Source: Trichinella spiralis
Lineage: Eukaryota; Nematoda; Enoplea; Trichinellida; Trichinellidae
Length of the DNA stretch: 64,000 nt
NCBI GenBank assembly: GCA_000181795.3
Contig: CM012954.1
Coordinates: 16,602,575 to 16,666,574, forward strand
Direction of reading: 5' to 3'
Shown here: positions 11,855 through 25,000 of the stretch, one piece after another
Numbering within the stretch: position 1 is the stretch's first letter
How the letters are laid out: every line of letters begins with the position of its first letter
Notes under the pieces: generated by a model
What the model was told of the DNA's origin: nothing
Seen by the model: only the letters and a program-made list of their open reading frames with translations
Database searches by the model: none
Position numbers and translations under genes: made by a program

Positions 11855-12265
11855 AAAAATGTAAAATTTTAAACAAAGAGGTTGAAAATGAAAGATAAAA
11901 TTGCAACAATAATTTGCATACTCTTAATTATAAATGGAAAATATGTTTTATTTCAATCGGCAGTGGAGACGTCCGCATGTTCGTACTCCACTGATGGTTG
12001 ATGTGTCGATTTGTGTAGCGCCGGTACCCAAATGGACGACGTGCATGAGATGTTTTCCGTAATCCAGATTGCAATCAACATTGCAAGTGCTCTACTAATT
12101 GATGAGTGATAATGAAGAAGTTGCACTGAAATTGACGACCAACGGACACCCCACCCCATTCCTTTACAACTTTTCAAATAAATTTCATGCAGAAAATTTC
12201 AAAAATCATATATGTAAATGATAAAATGAAATATTTTCATTTTCATGCTGCAGTATAGCAGGCGC
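11855..12265 (+). repeat. Three-copy diverged repeat, copy 2
   Basis: Core at 11959-12007 (GGCAGTGGAGACGTCCGCAT, CCACTGATGGTTGATGTGTC) nearly identical to copy 1, preceded by the same TTAATTATAAAT-type flank and followed at 12178-12252 by the same ATATATGTAAATGATAAAAT segment and TTTTCATGCTGCA. The interval between core and right flank differs from copy 1. Confidence 0.75.
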
Positions 12266-12332
12266 TTTACGTTTTTAAGCTTTTCAGAAAAGCTTCACAA
12301 AGAACAGCAAAAATCCTATGCTAATAATAATA

Positions 12333-12570
12333 GAATGCAGTATTTTTATTTCATACTGCACGTAAATTTAAATTTTGATAACAAAATTCATTTTTTGATA
12401 AATATTTCATTTTTCAAAATGCTGTATTCAAACAAAGAGATTTGAAATAAAAATATGAATGGCAGTAATAATAGCATTTTGGCTTCATATTAAATATAAA
12501 AATCACAAATTGCAGTGGAAACTTTTGCTTGTTCTTTATTATTTTATTGGTGGTTGATTTGCTGTCCTGC
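12333..12570 (+). repeat. Three-copy diverged repeat, copy 3 (most diverged)
   Basis: Starts with CATACTGCACGTAAATTTAA, matching the right part of the unit, then runs into another unit start (ATTCAAACAAAGAGATTTGA, GGCAGTAATAATAG) and a weak core at 12511-12560 (TGCAGTGGAAACTTTTGC, TTGGTGGTTGATTT). Copies 2 and 3 are therefore nearly head to tail. Confidence 0.6.
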
Positions 12571-13102
12571 GCCCACTCGTATGCAGAGCAATATCAAATT
12601 GCCAACATATTTGGTACTGATGCACCAAAGTGTAAAGGCTGTCTGCTATGCTACGTGAACATGGGCCAGAAAAGCCAAATGCATCATCACAATGATGGCA
12701 TCTTTTCCACAACATCCCAAATAGATGAATTCCATCAGACTGATTGCATTGATCGAAAATGAATGAGAATTTAAATTGATTTTTTTTAAATTCATTTTTT
12801 AACAAATATTTGTTTTTTAAAGTTATGTTTATTATTTACGTGATTGTTTTCTTTTTGCTTCAGTGTACTATGAAAACGATCGTCCATAAACTGAAAGAAT
12901 CCAAATAATTTCCGGTTCGGATTTGTTGAAAATGCCAAAATACTCAGCACCCACTGTTTTCACTTATTATATCTATATTTCGTCTATTTTGTTACATTGC
13001 TATTTTCAAATTTGCATATGTTGTATGGCATTTTCATCAATAGTTGCGTATATAAATCAGGTTTGAACAGCAGATGTCACAACTGCTGGTAGCATTCTGA
13101 AG
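12571..13102. other. AT-rich spacer before the small gap
   Basis: AT-rich sequence up to the N run. A short GC-richer stretch at 12560-12740 has only chance frames. No gene supported. Confidence 0.5.
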
Positions 13103-13112
13103 NNNNNNNNNN
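13103..13112. other. Assembly gap of 10 N
   Basis: Ten N bases. They abut exactly the start of the left inverted arm (13113), which matters for judging whether that duplication is real. Confidence 1.
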
Positions 13113-13903
13113 GTGATCAATTTGAAAAATGAGGTTTTAATAATCAATATTTGGAAACAATTTTTATTATCAAGAAACAAATGATTATTCATCATATATG
13201 TTGATAATATTAAATCATCATTTTATCATCATCATCATCAACAAGAATTTTCAGTTGAAATAGCTATTCTGATTTATTTATATACATGTGTGTATATTAA
13301 TTTTTTATGACAATTTTGTTTACTATTTATTGATTTCTCAGACTAGTTATTATTATTATTAAGCGTGTATGCCGACATATATAAGATTTTGATGAGTGAC
13401 GTGAAATTTAACATCCCTCTGCTGAAATGATTCAAAACGTCAGGACAAGGCCAGCTCTCTTGGGGCTTTTTGTCTTTAGCAGCGTAATCATTGTTTCGAT
13501 TTGGTATGATCAATGTGATTTTAATGATGAATATTGTTGGGAAAAACATTTCAAGAGTGTGTTTAAACTGTTTTTTTTTGTTGCAACGTGCTACTTACTT
13601 ATCCTGCTATAAATATCCAAACTATAAAAAGGGCTAGTTTGTCATTTTCAGAACGGTCGAATAAGTTTCAAATTATATAATTAAATATCTGTTATATAAT
13701 TGTTATGTATTATTATAAATGGCGTAGAAATTTCTTTACTACAATGCACGAGTGTAAAAATGTTTTATGAAATTGTTGGAAATTGAACACAAAAAAAACG
13801 CAACTCACATTTGAATTTGAAGCATATTTTGTTTCGTCTGTGCATGTGAATTTGTTGCATCCGAAAAATTGTAGCCATGGATTTAGAGCAACAGATTTAC
13901 CGT
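13113..13903 (+). repeat. Left arm of a near-identical 0.79-kb inverted repeat
   Basis: These 791 bases are the reverse complement of 29688-30479. The only difference I found is one A in an A-run close to the gap. Similarity ends abruptly at ACAGATTTACCGT on the inner side. The arms are separated by about 15.8 kb. Identity this high means a very recent duplication or an assembly artefact; the gap at the outer edge favours an artefact. Confidence 0.9.
13427..13612 (+). other. 61-codon reading frame with a membrane-helix-like segment
   Basis: The frame MIQNVRTRPALLGLFVF continues for 61 codons and holds a hydrophobic helix (ALLGLFVFSSVIIVSIWY) after a basic start, like a type II signal anchor. 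A TATATAAG lies about 50 bases upstream. The same frame exists in the right arm (30164-29979, minus). No homology recognised. The opposite strand of the arm also has an open frame, so coding status is doubtful. Confidence 0.2.
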
Positions 13904-16900
13904 TTTACAGTTTGCAGGAACTGTGGAAAAATTCAAGCTGAAATTTTTTCCATTGAATACTTTTTTTCTGCTCAGCAGTGGGGGGACAATTTTCGCTAGC
14001 CAAAATCAAGCTTGCTATAAAACCTCAGTTATAGATACTTATCGTCAGCTGCTCGTGCTTGTCCTCGAAAGACTATAAATTTCTAAACTTCTGAAATTGA
14101 TGAATTGTTCTCTCGTTAATATGCATAAGCTTGGCATTTATTATTATTATTATTGTCTTTTTTTTCTAAAAAAGGAAAAACGGTCATTGAATGGAAGAAA
14201 AAAATTGTTGAACAAGGGAAAAAGTTTTTTTTTGTTTCAAAATGTGCAATTTTTAATTTTTAGAATTTAATAATTTTTGTAGCCAATTTATATAACTTTT
14301 TTGTTCTATAATTTTGATAAAAAATTATGTTTGAGGAACTATTCACAAGACAAAGCAGGGGGGGGGGTAAATGAGAAATTAGTTGAAAACATTGCAAATG
14401 AAATGCAAATTAAAAAAGACAATTATAATATTGTGCTAGGCGTTTGGACTTGGAAAAAAAGAAAGAAATATCCACTCGGAACATTTTGAAAATTGTATTC
14501 AATCTTTCTGCAATACAAATAATATTGTTGCTCCTTTGATGCAGTGAAAATGATAAACTCAATAAATTAGATAAAACAAATCAGCAACAATATTATTATT
14601 AGTAGCAAGTATATAGAAGTAGAGTAGTAATAGAAGTAGGTGATATTATACTGTGAATCTGTGGCATTTATGAAATTGTTAAAATTTTTTAAATTCTCTT
14701 CTTACATCTAACAATATTGATTATCAGATTAAAAAAATTTTCAAATAAAAATAAATTATCAGTAACAATAACAACAACAGTTATAATAATTGTTATTATT
14801 CTTTTTTTAACTGTTCGTTTATAATCAAATTGACATTTTTTTATCAAATTAAATCAAATTATGCACATCGTTCTTAAATAATAAAGGCGGGTATGGAAGA
14901 AATTTTTAAAAGTATATCGCTGTGTGCTGCCTGCGTAATTAATTGATTTGCACGTGATCGGTCTATTAGCGTGATTATATTAATTTCGATATTTAAATTC
15001 GGAACAATTTTTAATTAATACGAGCACCTGTTCCTTGGCAGAAATTGAAATTTCAGTGATATGATTATTTGACGCATCTCTGAAGAATTTGGAATTTCAA
15101 GCATCTTTTTTATAATAATTATTTATGAGTGTTGTTAAAAATTAAACTATTATTTGTTAATTTTTGTCATTAAAACGTCAATTATTCTACATAATGAAAT
15201 ATTTATTCCGCAATGTAAGTGATTGCTCAACTGAACTTGTTGGAAAATGGACGGTGATTCTATTGTAAAATCAATATTTTTTGTAAGTTAAATTTATATT
15301 TTTAATTTTGTAAAGTTATTATTACTATTATTACTGAATAATTAATTAATAGTAATTATTATTGCATATAATTTTTAATTGAAATATTTTGCATGAATGT
15401 TAACTGATATATATGATATACCTCCTTATATTGTATTCGCCGTTTTATGCCATTCAGTATATTGCAGTTTTGAAGGAAGCAGAAAGAGAAGCAATTGGTA
15501 GTGCACTTTAGTGATTTAGAATTTTATATTGTTGATTTAATGTAGATAAGAAACTTCCCGAAATCAATATATTTACATATGAATATATGATTAGCCGTTT
15601 TAGTGTTCTGTTCCTTTCTCTGCTGTTATCTACATCTTCGTTGCCCATCTTTATCAGCTTTATGTATAGTAGTTATTAAAAATCACTTATAAATGCAATG
15701 ACGATCCGATCAATAGATGAAGAATCTGTAGAAATTTCTCTCATTCTTCACGGATTCATTATATTAGGCTTTTTTAAGTTTAAAAAGCAAAATGAAAAAA
15801 GTATATTAGCAAAGAGAAGTTGAAATGAAATGTTCATTATTGATTTGAGGAAAACATTTTCCGAACGGTTGGAAGAAGGAAGAATTTTGAAAGAAAATAT
15901 TATAGAATTATGCATATTATATAATGTTTTTGTCATTGCTGTTTTAACCAATTTAGGCAGTGTTTGTTTAGCTAACGCGGAATAACAATAATGCGTGCAA
16001 GCGTGGAATACAGCATCTGCATCTGGTGAAAGTAGCACCGTTTGAGTGGAACTGTCGGGGATACTTATTTTTTGTGCACAAATAAGTGATAAAGAAGTGT
16101 AATATTATTAATTTTTTACATAGATGTTAGATTTTTGTTTTTGTTTTTTTTATTATATAATTTGTACATGGACAAATGAGAATACCTTTGTGTAAAGAAG
16201 TCGCCACAGCGTGGTAAGTTTCATATGAGGTTGGATAAGATGATCATGTGAAATTGTCAGTGGAGAAGATTAGGCATAAGTTGACGTTCGCATTTGAGCA
16301 CGAATTCTTGAATGCCGGACCGCCGCCTTTCAACGATAAACTTATTGAATGCTTGTCGCGGTGATGATAAAATGCCCCGCCTAGAACCAATTCCATTGAA
16401 CTCATTACACAATAATGCTACTCGAATAATTTTCATGTTAATTGACTCTGAAAGGAAAATTCACACTGAAATGGGATTTGTGAAATAAATTTTCACTCGA
16501 ATGAACAACTGAACATCAACTACATATCGGCTAAATATGATGAACATTGAAAAATGAGCTCCATCAACAAGTTCACTAGCTGAAAACTATTGCCTTTTCG
16601 TGCATCTGATTAATCTAAGAATTGCAAGTGGAAAACAAAAAGATTAATGGCAATTATCTATTACAATAATCATATAAATTTAGTAGTTGGCTACTTTGGT
16701 TTTAGCAATTGCTGAATTTTTTACTGATTTATTTATTTCAAACAAACTAATAATCAAAACATCTAGATTATTTTGCAACTTATGATGAATAGTAATTTGA
16801 AAAAAAACAAACGTGTGAAAATTCAAGTTTAATTTAAATTTGAATATTTTTGATCACGTTTATTTTGAACTGAACAGCGGTGACATGAAATCAATGTTGA

Positions 16901-18974
16901 ATTTTGTGTACTAAAGTAATATGGTGGTTGAAATTATGAAAATTTGAAAAATGTTGTTCATTCATTTAGGAAGAAACGGTTTGCATAAAGCTTTGATATT
17001 GGTCAACGACAGATTTGTTCTTTTTTTTGAAACCAATGCCAACATATTGGTAAGTAGACTTTGTATAATTTTTTGCGATAATTTCGTATCTTACTACTAC
17101 TATCTGTTTGCAATTGCAATCATTTATTTTCTTCGACATTAGTGTCGACATTCTCTATGATTATGATTATTATTATTATTATTTAAAAAAAGGAAAGATT
17201 TTTCAAAATTCAACATTTGATATGATTTGTTTGTTCTTTTTCAAGTTACACAACATCTCTGGTATGCTGCATGCGAGATGCTCTTTACACTAGACTGAAA
17301 TTGAAATGAGATCAGCTTACTCTTTCTATAGATGTCGTCATTCACAGAATGTTAAAATTAAACAAACAATCATGATAATGGCGCTGAAGACCAAGCTTAA
17401 TTTAATTTTCTAATTTCATACATTCTCTCCGTTTGTGTATTGGTCCGTTTTTGAATGACGCAGTTTTCATAAAAAATCCTCAGAGAATTCCAATTGACAC
17501 TCTTCAGTGTAGTGTAGTTTGACACACACACAAAAAAAGTGATTAGTCTTGAATCGTTTCAAATGCAAATCTTATATGCAAATACTTGCAAAACAATGTT
17601 GAAATTATATTTTATTGTAAAATATGAAGAAAAACTATTTAATTATACTCTTATATCTGATCTGAATAACTAAATCTTGTTCACATTTTCAATACCATAC
17701 GTTTCTGTACGTGAAGCATAGCCAGTTATATATATCTCTTGAGAATTGTAGCATTCTTCGGATGAATAATAATTTTAAATGATAATTTCTTTTTTTAAAC
17801 ATTATTTTGGGAAATTTTTAAATAACAACGGTTGCTGAATTCTTCATTCTTTTGATATAGTTGAGGAAGGGCAAAATTTTCAAAAGGCGGCAAAAGCTTA
17901 CTTTTTTAGATGTAAAAAAAATTTTTTAAGTTAAAAATAACTGAAGGGAGTTTATTTTAATATTTTGAATTTTTGATCCGGGTTTATTTGGAGAAATAAA
18001 AAAAAGAGGAAGGTGGTGATTTTCGAAATCGTTTGTTGTGAAATCCTGAAAGCAAAAAATAATAAATCGCATTTTTTTTGCGCCTTCTTGCACTTTTTAA
18101 ATCAAATTAAGCCAGATGGTGGTGAAATAATGAAATTACAATTAGAATGAAATTCGAACATTGGGACAGAATTGTGTGTGTGTGTGTTCAAAATTTAGAA
18201 TTAATTTTGTGCAACGGACCAACGCTCGATGAAGAGCCGAGAAAATGCTTCTTGGAAAAATGCAATTGCAACGAAATTTCTTGCAAATTCTTTACTGCTG
18301 CCGTTGCATGAAACAAAGCGGCAACGGCTGAATTGAGCGGATAATTCAAATTGAATGTCAGTTTGGTTGCCTTTTCATTACTGTCACAACATTATCGACT
18401 GGGGCTGTATTGATTTGGCAATTTGGCTGTGACAATTCTTTTATGATTCAAACTGTCCTGGCAAAGTTAATCTCTCTCGGCCACTTTGTCTCTTATCATC
18501 ATTTCAAAAATTAAACTTTTCACAAATCATTTAAATATCTTTTTTTATTTGTTTATTTTGGCTTTGATTTCAAATATATTTATTCTTCATGCTAGTTATT
18601 GTACTATTTTCCAACTGCAATCTGCTGTAGTGGGATATTTATTTCATTATCATTGAAAAAATTTCCTTTTCTCTGCTTATTTTTCTCTCCTACACTTCTC
18701 TTTAACTGGATAAGAAGACAATCTACAATGTATATTGTTGTTGGCTTATTGGAAAAAAATTTTTTTTATATTAAAACAATAATTCACATTCCGTTCAAGC
18801 GTATGCAAATGAGCAGAACCTATGGCAAATTGATTTGATTGACTGACCATACACATATCCTGTGTAATTGTGTTTCTTCTGATAATTTCATTTCTGCACT
18901 TCTATTTATTTTCATTCCATTGTAAATTCTCGTGTAAAATTAGCAGTATTATTTTAATTGAGAAAAACATAGTA

Positions 18975-19011
<37 letters not shown>

Positions 19012-22000
19012 TTTTGCATTCACATATTTCGAATTATTAACATTAGGATAGAGTTTCTTTTTTTCAAATTTTCCATTTATTTAAGTAAACCAGCTGTTGC
19101 TGCCGTTGATCACACTTTAAAATACTTTATCATCGTAAAAATATGCTGGATAAATAAAATTTTTTAAAAATAAATAATTATTTTATATTTTGAATTAGCT
19201 GAATATTGATGATTTTTGTAATTTATACGTTAGACGAAAAAATAACTATTTGAAAATGAAAAAAAGTTAAAGTTTTTTTAAAAGTAATGCTTCATTGCTA
19301 ATATTTTTTTAAATATTTTGATAATTGGAAAAGTAATATCATTCTTATAATGTCCTCTGTTAATGTGTAACGCCAGAATGTAAAGCTATATATGCATTGC
19401 TGCAATTGAAGCATAACCTTTTTTGCTGCACTTTATTGTTGAAAATTTATTCAAATTTCAAATTTAAATAAATTAATAAAAATACTGAATAGAACGTGAA
19501 AGAAAAAAGGATTTTTTGTTCTCACCTGCTGCGCACACGTACAATTTTGGGCATTCAATTTTTAGTAGTTAGTGGAATGGAAATTTGCGAATTTTTGCTT
19601 TTTTGAAGAAAAAAGGAAATTGATGCTTTTGAGCTTGTAGAATAGAAAGACAGAGAAAAAGGAAAAAGATGTTCAATTTTCAAAGGCGTGGTTGTCGTTG
19701 TAAATGTAAAAATGAAATTACCATCTGAACATATAAAATCTGATCATCCAATAGACATTATTATTCATCTCATCATCTTATGCAAACCCATTTTTCTCAT
19801 CACTGACAGACAGTGACTGTGTCAGTCGTATTTTTGTTTAATTTTTTTTGAAATATCTTTTCTTCAATATTTATTTATTAAAAATTATGAATTGATTTTT
19901 TTTTCAAATTGAATTTTTAATGAATGAGATTGAAGATGAGAATTTGTCTTTTATCAGCGATATCTGTTCTGAATTGAGAACTGTCAAGAAAAGAATAGCT
20001 GAATGTGAATGGTGTGAATTGTGTTAATTTTCTCAAAATTGATGAAAATTATTTATAAAAAGAAAGTCAAATCCTTCCTTGAGGGGTTTCATTGCATACA
20101 TCAAAAATACATTTGTTATAAATTATTAATTTCTATTTCACTTTTTTCACAAGTGATAATTATTGAAAGCATTTTTAGATAGAATCTTCTGATGTAGTAG
20201 GTGTATAGAAAATTCATAAAATTTGCTTGCCTATTTTTTTTGGTTTGGATGCTGTTGTTTTTCTGCCCATTTACTTTCCAAGAAAAAAGGGTTGTTGTTA
20301 TGAAAGAGTGTTGTTTGCAAAATTTGATTTTAAAATGATTTAAAATTTTTTAAATTTATTATAACATATTTTTGCTAAAAGATGAGAAGAAAATTGAAAA
20401 GCAAAAAGCAAGAAAATATAACAGTAGATGATGATGATGATGATAAGTTTATGGGAAAATTTAGGTTGTTGATTGAAAATTTTCAAAATGAAATGTAATA
20501 ATCCGTCAATGTAAATATTTTTTGCATATTCTGGGCTTTAAATGAGATTTGATAGCTACAAATTTGTCGAATTTCTTTTATTTAAATGCTAGAATGAACA
20601 ACAATTTTCTCCATTGTTCAATTGAAAAAGTGCAATAGTAGACAAAATAGTTGAAGTGGACTTTTTCTATTTTTTCCTTTTTGACAAATTCACAATAGAA
20701 AAAGAGCAATTTATTTTTGAATTAAATTGAAGCAAAAAGAAGCAGGCGGATAAAAGGAAGGAAAAATAGGCTTGATTTTTGAGCGAATATTTCCCACTTT
20801 TTTTTGTACAAGAAACTTACCATATATTTATACTAATTACTAAAAGTTTAGCTTTTTCTATTGTTTATCAATGCAAGCGAACCACTTTGATCACAAATCA
20901 ATCGATCCTGCATCATTATTAGTGGCAAGTAATTAAGAAAGCATGAAAAGCTTAATGAAACAAATTATAAAACTGAGGAATACAATAATTTTGTGATATG
21001 TTTAATTTGAAAAATATTTTATTATAGATTGTAAATCCATCTATAGGTTTGATGGATTTATATTCCAATGAAAAATTTATTATTATCATCGTTATTGTTG
21101 TTATATTGAAATTAATATCAATATTGGAAAATGAGTATTTATTTGGAAAGAACAGTTTTTGGTAATTTGATACGATCTGCTGTTGCTGCTGCTTTTTGTG
21201 GTTGATTTAATTAAAACTATTCGACCAACATCAAGAATAATAAAATTTCATCACAATAAATATTTTAATAAATTCTTCTTTGAGGGCAATTTGAAAATGA
21301 CTTTTTTGTTTTAAAGTGCAAGAAAAAAAACAAATTTAAGTATCTTCATCATTAGTAGTGTGGATTTGAATATATATTTATATATATGTGTGTGTATAGA
21401 AAAAGAAGAATAGAAAAAAACATAAGAAAACAATGTGCAAGTGCTGTCTCGCGGGTATCCGGGAAAATTTATTCCAACCCATTGAGTGATGTAATTTAAT
21501 TTGTCTTTTAATGAATTTTCTCTGAAGATTTGTAGAAAAAATTTCTTTTCAGAAAACTGAAGATGTGGTGAAAAATGCAAAAACATTGAAAATTATATTT
21601 AGAAATTCGATTTTTTCCATCATACTTTTATGTAAAATTATCCACCCAGTCAACGTATCTCGCACTGTATATATAATATAAGCATAATGAATAACAACAA
21701 CAAATCATTTTGTTTTGAACCTTATAATAATTATAATAATAATGTAAATTATTTTCTAGTTAGTTGGCTTCATATGTTATAGAGGCAGTTGTTGAAGGAT
21801 AGATGTTTTGTATAAAGCACAAACAATTTTTCTTTTATTTTGCTATATAATAAATAATACTATATAAATGGTGGAAATTGATTGAGTGGAATGCTTTTTT
21901 ACCGTTCAAAGAAAAGGAAAGAAAAAAAGAGCCCAGTTTGAGAATGATTGAATATTATTCCTCTTTTACATATAAGCGAGCGGACAAAGGATATGGATAG

Positions 22001-25000
22001 ATGATGAAATTGACTGACTGACTAACGGACTTAATATCTCAGAGGCTGAAGAGTCGAAATATAATATTTTTTACTGTGTTGATCAATGCTTTGACGCCGT
22101 TGGAATTGTCGAACAATCGCCGTTGATCAAATCACGGCTACATGAAAGCGATTTGCTAAATTCATATGCGGTTCATTTGATGAAACGGGCACAATTGAGC
22201 TCGAAGCTTATTTCCAATGAAATATTTCCACTCTACTCCTTATTTTTCAAATTTTTTCAAAATCATCTTTTTTCCAGTTTTTTATTTGAATCTTTTTTTA
22301 TTTCGTTAATTTAATTATTGAGAGGTAACCAATTTTTTGTAATTCAAAAAAATTAATTGTCTTTTTGTTCAAAAATTTATGAACATTCATCATAATTTAT
22401 TACCACTTGTTCTACTAATTGAAATATTATTAATTAATTGTACAAAATGAACAGGTGAAATTTGCAGATATACATAAAAATGAAGTGCAATAGAGTGAAA
22501 ATGAAAAAGAAAAAGCATATTATATTTATTGAATCGAATAAGGAAATAGTGTAATAAAAAGGAATAATTTACCAGAATGGAAAATTTATTGAAATCATCC
22601 ACTTGTTGAAGAAAATGGTATCTTCTTTTTTATTTTGCCAAATGAATGAAAGTTTGCCAAAACTATACTTTACAAACGACGCACCAGCTAACGCGTTTAG
22701 CAAAAATTTAAGCCGTTCATTCATTCATTCATTTATTCATTCAATCATCATCATATGGCAGCAGCAAATCAGCTGAGCCAATCACATCATCAAAATGCAA
22801 CTACCACTACTACTACTGCTACTGCTACTGTTACTTCTGCTTCTACTACTCCTACTATTACTACTACCATTACACATTCTGCATAAATATTATTTTGTTA
22901 TTTGATTTTCATCGATAAATTGATTTACCTTTCTCTTTTGAATTTTTTTTCTCTTTTGTTTTTTTGTTAAATTATTTCTAATTATTTTTGTTTTTTTATC
23001 GAATTTTATAACTTTTATATATAATGATAATGATGATTATGCAAACAAATACAGTAGCAATAAATAAACGAAACTACTTTTATTAATTTTTCACTATTTC
23101 AATATTATAGCATTATTTGATGCTGAAACAGTGTCATACAAGAATATTCTATTGTTTTGTACGCATTTCATATTATAATTTTTTAATTGAGAATTTTATC
23201 TGAAGGAAGAATATCATCATCATCATCATAACAATAGTTTTATTTTATCATACACATCTTATCTGAGATTATGATGTTATAATAAGTTTTGAATTTTGTT
23301 TCAACCATAAAGTTTTTCTCTTTTCCATTTTGGTAGATAATATTATTTTTTTTACAGATTATAATAAATTATAAATGGCCATCAGAAGGGATAGAGGCAT
23401 TTCAAAAGTAGACTTGTTGTTAAGAGAGATGATAAAAATTATAGAATAGTGTTTTTATGTTTTACTTTTTTTAAAGTTAATTGAAAATTTTAATTCATAT
23501 TTTTGAATTAGAAAATAATTTGTTCTGCTTGAACAGAATAAATGAAAATAGTCTTGCTGTACTTTTGCTTTTTCTTTTTTTTTGCTTCAAATCTCCTTGT
23601 CTATAGCGAATGAAGAAGAAGAAAAACTAAATATGAATATGAATATGAATATAGAATGGGAAAAAGTCAATATTGTTTAATGAACAACAAAAGCCAATAT
23701 TTTAATCGGTGCTGTACAATTTTGCAGTTTGTTTTGTTTGTGATTTATTGAAAAATTGAAAATCTGCTTGTACCCTTTCATTATTGAAGTCTTCTCCTTT
23801 AAGTATTTATAACCATACTGAAGTGAAAAGGGTAGAATTGTTCTGTGGTCGGTTAATCACATTTGATCACATTAATAATAATAATAATTCGTATTATTAT
23901 TATTATTATTATTACTGAAGATTATTACTTGTTCATTGACATTGCAAAGTTTAATTCTTCACCAAAGCTAAAGTTCCTGATAACAATCTGAATTTACAAT
24001 TTGTAAATTTGAAATAATTACCTAAACATTGACGAAAAATGTTAAATTGTTTATTTTATTTTATCTTATTAATAATTGATTTTTTATGGAATAAAAATTT
24101 TCTTTTTTATTGCTAATTTATAATTTTTCTAAAATCATCATCGATTGCTATGTATAATGATAATCAACGTTATGTGGACAACGATTGATATCAAACATTA
24201 ATTCTCATTGTGAAAATCATCACCTTATGCATCATCTGCCATATGACCTATATATATTGTGGGCAAATTTCAATTGATAAACGTAAAGATTTAATAATTG
24301 ATAAGTGCTCAACATTTGATGCATTTGATAATTTTTCGAATTGAAATGAAACATATTACAGATCATTTTGAATTATGAAATATTTTTCAAACTAAAATTT
24401 TCACTATTATAATTTTGCTTCAACATTTTTTTTCAAAAAAAATTTTTCTTTTTGTTTTTACTGTATTATTATTGTATTGCATTTTCAACAAAATAGCAAT
24501 TCTGTTTTAAATGATGATAAATGTTGAGATACGTTGATAACAGAATACAAAATGCCCAAATTATACATTTTCTGTTTTTCGCATTTCAAAAATATATTGA
24601 ACAAATTATCAAAATTGAATAATAATAGTAATATTTGACATTTTGTCTATTATTGGAAAAAGAATACAAAGCTAGCTTACTTGCTAACTGTTTCTTCGAT
24701 AAATTTTCACAAGTATATATATATATATATCTTATCTATATATGTATGACTTGTATTTGCCACATCAACAACATTTACTTATTATTACTTTTCTTCAAGG
24801 AAAATTCAATAAATTGTATACTTTAATCTTCATTGTTCTGTTTCGTTGTCGCTTTCATTATGCCAATATATTCATGTTTAATTGAAAATAAATTACAAAA
24901 TCATATAAAACTGTATTCGATATTTTTATAAGCATTCAATGAGGATTAGAGATTTTAATTTTTGTATTTGTTTAAAATCTATCTCATTTTTCGAACAGTG

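Noticed and set aside
9528-12177. Shared peptide THQPSVEYEHADVSTA in two minus-strand frames
   Set aside because: Follows from the DNA repeat core; frames on both sides differ and no longer conserved product exists.
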